54,483 nucleotides of DNA from Lachnospiraceae bacterium (GTDB taxonomy: Bacteria > Bacillota > Clostridia > Lachnospirales > Lachnospiraceae), in the NCBI GenBank assembly GCA_022769665.1, contig JALEIR010000017.1, positions 1 through 54,483 on the forward strand. The letters run 5' to 3'. Below the pieces are notes generated by a model. That model made no database searches. It worked only from the letters and a program-made list of their open reading frames with translations, and was not told where the DNA came from. Below are positions 50,796 to 54,483 of this stretch, one piece after another. Position 1 is the stretch's first letter. Every line of letters starts with the position of its first letter. The position numbers were made by a program, and so were the translations under genes.

Positions 50796-52985
50796 ATGAA
50801 TATCGCATATCATGCCGAATCCGGCATATTCAAGCTTGACACGGAAAAGACCAGTTACATAATCGCCCTGGCAGATAAAGAGAGATTTATCGGACATGCT
50901 TATTACGGCAAAAAAATAAGTGATACCGATGTGACATATTTACTGCGTACGGGAGAAAATCCTTTTGTGCCTTCGAAAAACAACAGGGACAGAAGTTCTT
51001 TTTTTGATACATTTCCCATGGAATTTCCCGGGTGTAATACCGGTGATTACCGGGAAAGTGCAATTGAGGTAATTGATGCACAGGGACATAATGCCGTGGA
51101 ACTTATATATAAAGAACATAGGATTATGCGTGGAAAACCGGGATTGCCCGGACTGCCTGCGACCTTTGGCGGGGAAGAAGAATGTATGACTCTGGAGATA
51201 GATGCCGAGGATAAATGTCTGGGCATGGAAGCTACGCTGCGTTACAGCATTTTTGCGGATTCTGATATTGTTGCCAGAAGCGTATCAGTGAAAAATTGTT
51301 CGGAAAAGAGCTTTTTCCTGACCAGAATTATGTCCGCAAGTGTGGATATGGATCAGGAGGACTATAAACTCCTGACACTTCACGGTTCCTGGGCAAGAGA
51401 AAGACATATGGATTACCGTGAGATAGGTTACGGAAAACAGAGTGTGGGATCCACAAAGGGTGAGTCATCCCATCAGGAGCACCCTTTTATGGCACTTGTC
51501 TCTAAGAAGGCTACGCAGGAAAGCGGAAATGTCTATGGCTTTCACTTTGTCTATTCCGGAAATTTCCTTGCGCAGGTTGAGAAAAATCAGTTTGACAGTT
51601 TGAGAATACAGATAGGAATACATCCAAAGAATTTCTGCTATGAAGTAAAACCCGGAGAATGTTTTGAGGCACCGGAAGCAATTTTGGTGTATTCATCGGA
51701 AGGGCTTGGAGGTATGACGAGAACTCTTCATGATTTATACAGAAATCATTTGATTCGAAGCCCTTATAAAGATAAGAAAAGACCGATTCTCATCAACAAC
51801 TGGGAGGCTACCTATTTTCAGTTTGATACGGAAAAGCTGCTTTCTATCGCAAGAGAAGCAAAGAAGGCAGGAATCGAAATGCTTGTCATGGATGACGGTT
51901 GGTTCGGTTATCGCAATGATGACAATACAAGCCTGGGGGACTGGACAGTAAATGAAAAGAAGCTGCAAGGCGGATTGAAATATCTGGTAGATGAGGTAAA
52001 CAAAATCGGTCTGAAATTCGGTATCTGGTTTGAACCGGAGATGATTTCTCCGGATTCCGAACTGTATCGGGCACATCCGGATTGGGCCATTGCAATAGAC
52101 GGACGAACTCCCTGCAGGTCCCGAAATCAATTTGTGCTCGATCTAACGAGGCGGGAGGTGCTGGAATACGTCTACAATGCAGTGGAAAAAATCCTTCACA
52201 GTGCAAACATTGAATATGTGAAATGGGACATGAATCGTCAGCTGACGGATTTGGGAAGTGTATATTTGGGAAAAGAAAATCAGGGCGAACTTTGCCACAG
52301 ATATGTATTGGCTGTTTATGAATTACAGGAGAGACTGACAAAGGAATTCCCGAATCTGCTGCTTGAAAACTGTTCGGGAGGCGGAGCAAGATTTGACCCG
52401 GGAATGCTTTATTACAGCCCGCAGATTTGGTGCTCTGATGACACCGATGCCATTGAGCGGCTTTTGATTCAGGAGGGAACGGCATTAATCTATCCTCTTT
52501 CCACCATGGGAGCTCATGTTTCTGATTGTCCGAATCATACGGTTGGCAGAAGTACACCGTTTTCCACAAGAGGAAATGTCGCATTGGCGGGTACATTCGG
52601 ATATGAACTGGATATTACCAAAATTCCGGAGGAAGACCGAAGCCGGATTCCGGAGCAGGTCGCAATGTATCATAAATATAATGACCTGATAAGAAACGGA
52701 GACTATTACCGTATTGCATCCTACAGACAGAATCATTTGTATGATTGTTATGAAGTCGTATCAAAAGATAAGAAGGAAGCTCTGATTACTTATGTACAGG
52801 TGCTGAATCGTCCGAATTATCACAGCAGAATCATCAAACCGGCAGGATTAAATCCTCAAATGAGGTATCGCAATGAGGAGACGGGAGAATTACTGTTCGG
52901 CGATACTCTTATGAATGCAGGTATTACAATACAAAACATGTGGGGAGATTTTCAATCAAAGCTGATTCACCTTACAGAAGTATAG
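50796..52985 (+). CDS. GH36 alpha-galactosidase
   Basis: A 729-residue cytosolic glycosidase removing terminal alpha-galactose from melibiose or raffinose-type sugars. GH36 motifs: NNWEATYFQF, VMDDGWFGYRNDDN, FGIWFEPEMISPDS, KWDMNRQLTD with nucleophile Asp478, LLENCSGGGARFD, and CSDDTDAIERL with the acid/base Asp near 548. Length matches the large Firmicutes enzyme. GGAGGAA precedes ATG 50796; the 19-codon upstream frame overlaps the promoter. A LacI-type regulator gene follows after 27 bases and probably controls it. No signal peptide, so the sugar must be imported. Confidence 0.94.
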   Translation: MNIAYHAESGIFKLDTEKTSYIIALADKERFIGHAYYGKKISDTDVTYLLRTGENPFVPSKNNRDRSSFFDTFPMEFPGCNTGDYRESAIEVIDAQGHNAVELIYKEHRIMRGKPGLPGLPATFGGEEECMTLEIDAEDKCLGMEATLRYSIFADSDIVARSVSVKNCSEKSFFLTRIMSASVDMDQEDYKLLTLHGSWARERHMDYREIGYGKQSVGSTKGESSHQEHPFMALVSKKATQESGNVYGFHFVYSGNFLAQVEKNQFDSLRIQIGIHPKNFCYEVKPGECFEAPEAILVYSSEGLGGMTRTLHDLYRNHLIRSPYKDKKRPILINNWEATYFQFDTEKLLSIAREAKKAGIEMLVMDDGWFGYRNDDNTSLGDWTVNEKKLQGGLKYLVDEVNKIGLKFGIWFEPEMISPDSELYRAHPDWAIAIDGRTPCRSRNQFVLDLTRREVLEYVYNAVEKILHSANIEYVKWDMNRQLTDLGSVYLGKENQGELCHRYVLAVYELQERLTKEFPNLLLENCSGGGARFDPGMLYYSPQIWCSDDTDAIERLLIQEGTALIYPLSTMGAHVSDCPNHTVGRSTPFSTRGNVALAGTFGYELDITKIPEEDRSRIPEQVAMYHKYNDLIRNGDYYRIASYRQNHLYDCYEVVSKDKKEALITYVQVLNRPNYHSRIIKPAGLNPQMRYRNEETGELLFGDTLMNAGITIQNMWGDFQSKLIHLTEV

Positions 52986-53012
52986 GAAGAAACGAGGAAA
53001 GGAGAAACTACT

Positions 53013-54032
53013 ATGGCAAAAGCGGTGAAGCTGGCAGATATAGCCGAAAAAGTTGGCGTGAGTAACGTAACGGTGTCAAAGGCCCTGTCCGGCCAAAAAG
53101 GTGTCAGCGAAGAAATGAGAGAAAAAATACAGAAACGGGCGGATGAACTGGGATATAAACAGCCCTCTGCGGCAAGGAAGGAGAGCATCAGAAGACAGAG
53201 CTATAATATCGGTGTTTTGATACAGGAAAGCTATCTTGACAAATATGATTCTTTTTACTGGCAGATGTACCAGCAGGTTTCAACATGTGCATTGTCTTAT
53301 GAATGTTTTACCCTGCTGGAGATTGTGGGGCCGAGAATGGAAGAGCAGATGGAGCTCCCTAAACTATTGAAGGAACAGAAAGTTCACGGAGTGATTGTAA
53401 TCGGAAAACTATCTTCACGTTTTTTGAAGATGCTGAGGACGACAGGATCTGTACCTGTGGTTTACATGGATTTTACGGACGAAGAACAGAGTACCGACGC
53501 AGTGGTATCGGACAGTTATTACGGCGCTTATTATCTGACAAATTATCTGATGGATCAGGGCCATACCAGAATTGCTTATGTCGGCACATTGCTTGCAACA
53601 AGTTCCATAACAGATCGATATTTCGGATATGTGAAGGCTTTGATGGAAAGAGGCATACAACCGAGAAAAGACTGGCAGCTTGATGATCGAAACATAGAAA
53701 GCGGATATATTGAGGAAGAGCTGCTGCAGTTGCCGGCAGAAATGCCTACGGCATTTTTCTGCAACTGTGATTTGACTGCGGGGAAATTGATACAAAAACT
53801 GAAGGCCAACGGTTATCGTGTACCAGAGGATATTTCCGTAGCCGGATTTGACAACTATATTTATCCCGGCATCTGTGATGTAAGGATAACGACCTACGAG
53901 GTAGATCAGGTAGCCATGGCGAAACAGGCAGTAAAAATACTGGTAAAACGAATGGGAAAAGAACCTTGCAGATACGGCACCCATGTGGTTGAGGGACGGC
54001 TTGTAGTCAAGGAAAGCGTGGAGAGAATATGA
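53013..54032 (+). CDS. LacI-family transcriptional regulator
   Basis: A 339-residue repressor. The N-terminal helix-turn-helix reads VKLADIAEKVGVSNVTVSKA, with hinge region DELGYKQPSAARK, followed by a periplasmic-binding-protein-like effector domain (GVIVIGKLSS, AYYLTNYLMDQGHTRIAYVG, VAGFDNYIYPGICDV). It likely senses a galactoside and regulates the adjacent alpha-galactosidase gene. AAAGGAGA precedes the ATG. The end overlaps the next gene as ATGA. Confidence 0.92.
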   Translation: MAKAVKLADIAEKVGVSNVTVSKALSGQKGVSEEMREKIQKRADELGYKQPSAARKESIRRQSYNIGVLIQESYLDKYDSFYWQMYQQVSTCALSYECFTLLEIVGPRMEEQMELPKLLKEQKVHGVIVIGKLSSRFLKMLRTTGSVPVVYMDFTDEEQSTDAVVSDSYYGAYYLTNYLMDQGHTRIAYVGTLLATSSITDRYFGYVKALMERGIQPRKDWQLDDRNIESGYIEEELLQLPAEMPTAFFCNCDLTAGKLIQKLKANGYRVPEDISVAGFDNYIYPGICDVRITTYEVDQVAMAKQAVKILVKRMGKEPCRYGTHVVEGRLVVKESVERI

Positions 54033-54483
54033 ACCATAGAGTAAAAAACTTTCCGGCGGGAACATCTTTGCGGTGTTATGTCTGACAGGAATTCTTCTTT
54101 GCGGCTGCGGAAGAGAAAGCGATATGAAGCAAAACGAAAGTATCATTGTAAAGGATACGCAGAATGAGGAGAATACGATATTACAGCCGCATACTTCTTT
54201 CCTGACGGAAGAAGAAATGTTGCTGGCTGACATGTGGAAAAGCTGTGATGACGGTGCTCTGGCGGCACTTATGCAACGGGCAGAGGACGGAGAAAAAATA
54301 ACAATAGCCTGTATAGGTGGCTCCATTACCCAGGGAACCATTGCAAAGGGAACTTTGGATGATACCTTGGAGAAGAAAGAATCTTATGCATACATATTCC
54401 GGGACTGGTGGAAAGAAAGATTTCCAAATACGGAAGTGCAATTTATCAATGCCGGTATCGGCGGAACAGATTCTTATTTAGGG
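54029..54483 (+). CDS. SGNH/GDSL hydrolase lipoprotein, 5' frameshift, cut by window edge
   Basis: ATG 54029 overlaps the LacI stop, but this frame ends at TGA 54083 after 18 codons. The frame one base away continues to the window end. If the A run at 54043-54048 had seven A instead of six, one protein would start MNHRVKKLSGGNIFAVLCL and continue into TGILLCGCGRES, a good lipoprotein signal. The downstream part has IACIGGSITQG, the GDSL-like nucleophile block, and FINAGIGGTDS, as in SGNH esterases. This could be a real mutation, phase-variable slippage or a sequencing error. Without slippage, translation might start at GTG 54073 or ATG 54124. The likely role is a surface carbohydrate esterase. 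The 3' part is missing. Confidence 0.65.

Noticed and set aside
1..54483. CRISPR arrays, insertion sequences, integrases, phage genes and attachment sites.
   Set aside because: No regularly spaced repeats, transposase or integrase motifs were seen; the lone tRNA-Thr has no integrase or repeated 3' end near it.

Overview
The window is a dense, ordinary-looking chromosomal segment of an anaerobic, low-to-moderate-GC Gram-positive bacterium. It is most likely a Lachnospiraceae-type member of Clostridia. I infer this from strong AGGAGG ribosome sites with sigma-A promoters, a soluble [FeFe] hydrogenase, lipoprotein ABC transporters, a DUF1292 protein, SH3/NlpC and YkuD wall enzymes, glycogen metabolism genes and Firmicutes-type amino-acid genes. 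I see no phage, insertion sequence, CRISPR array or rRNA, and no stretch longer than 300 bases without a gene. Both window edges cut a gene.

Layout. 1-6.4 kb: the end of a glycerophosphodiesterase gene, a serine esterase, an [FeFe] hydrogenase, gltX and a UvrD-like helicase. 6.4-9.5 kb: a DUF1292 gene divergent from an SH3-NlpC/P60 wall hydrolase, then a convergent CapA-like phosphoesterase. 9.6-12.5 kb: a GH13 protein that has lost its catalytic residues, a DUF5662 protein and a small Cys/Arg-rich membrane-anchored protein. 12.6-17.7 kb: a lactonase-fold protein, aroC on the minus strand, a VanY-like peptidase coupled to tgt, and yajC. 17.8-23.9 kb: a leuB-ilvD-ilvB operon ending in an L,D-transpeptidase. 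24-29.2 kb: serC-serA, a small unknown minus-strand gene, then a TIR-transmembrane-DUF6273 protein followed by a DUF1015 protein. 29.3-32.5 kb: glgB and an MscS channel. 32.5-37.5 kb: a BMP-type (nucleoside-like) ABC importer. 37.5 kb: tRNA-Thr(CGT). 37.7-39.2 kb: an ABC ATPase/permease pair on the minus strand with no binding protein. 39.4-47.8 kb: argH, asd, a PAS-GGDEF-EAL protein, an AAA/DUF234 ATPase, topB and a left-handed beta-helix protein. 47.8-50.6 kb: a TrpXYZ-like ABC importer. 50.7-54.5 kb: a GH36 alpha-galactosidase, a LacI-type regulator and the start of an SGNH-hydrolase lipoprotein whose 5' end carries a frameshift.

How it fits together. Most genes are housekeeping biosynthesis (branched-chain, serine, arginine, aspartate-family and chorismate pathways), wall remodelling, glycogen handling and transport, arranged in short operons with recognisable 17-bp-spaced promoters. 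The least explained parts are: a 106-nt leader before the NlpC/P60 gene with mutually exclusive helices and a possible pseudoknot next to the ribosome site; the catalytically dead GH13 protein paired with DUF5662; the membrane-anchored TIR protein joined to a DUF1015 gene beside serC-serA; and several intercistronic or start-codon hairpins.

All calls come from reading the sequence. No database search, folding program or alignment was run.
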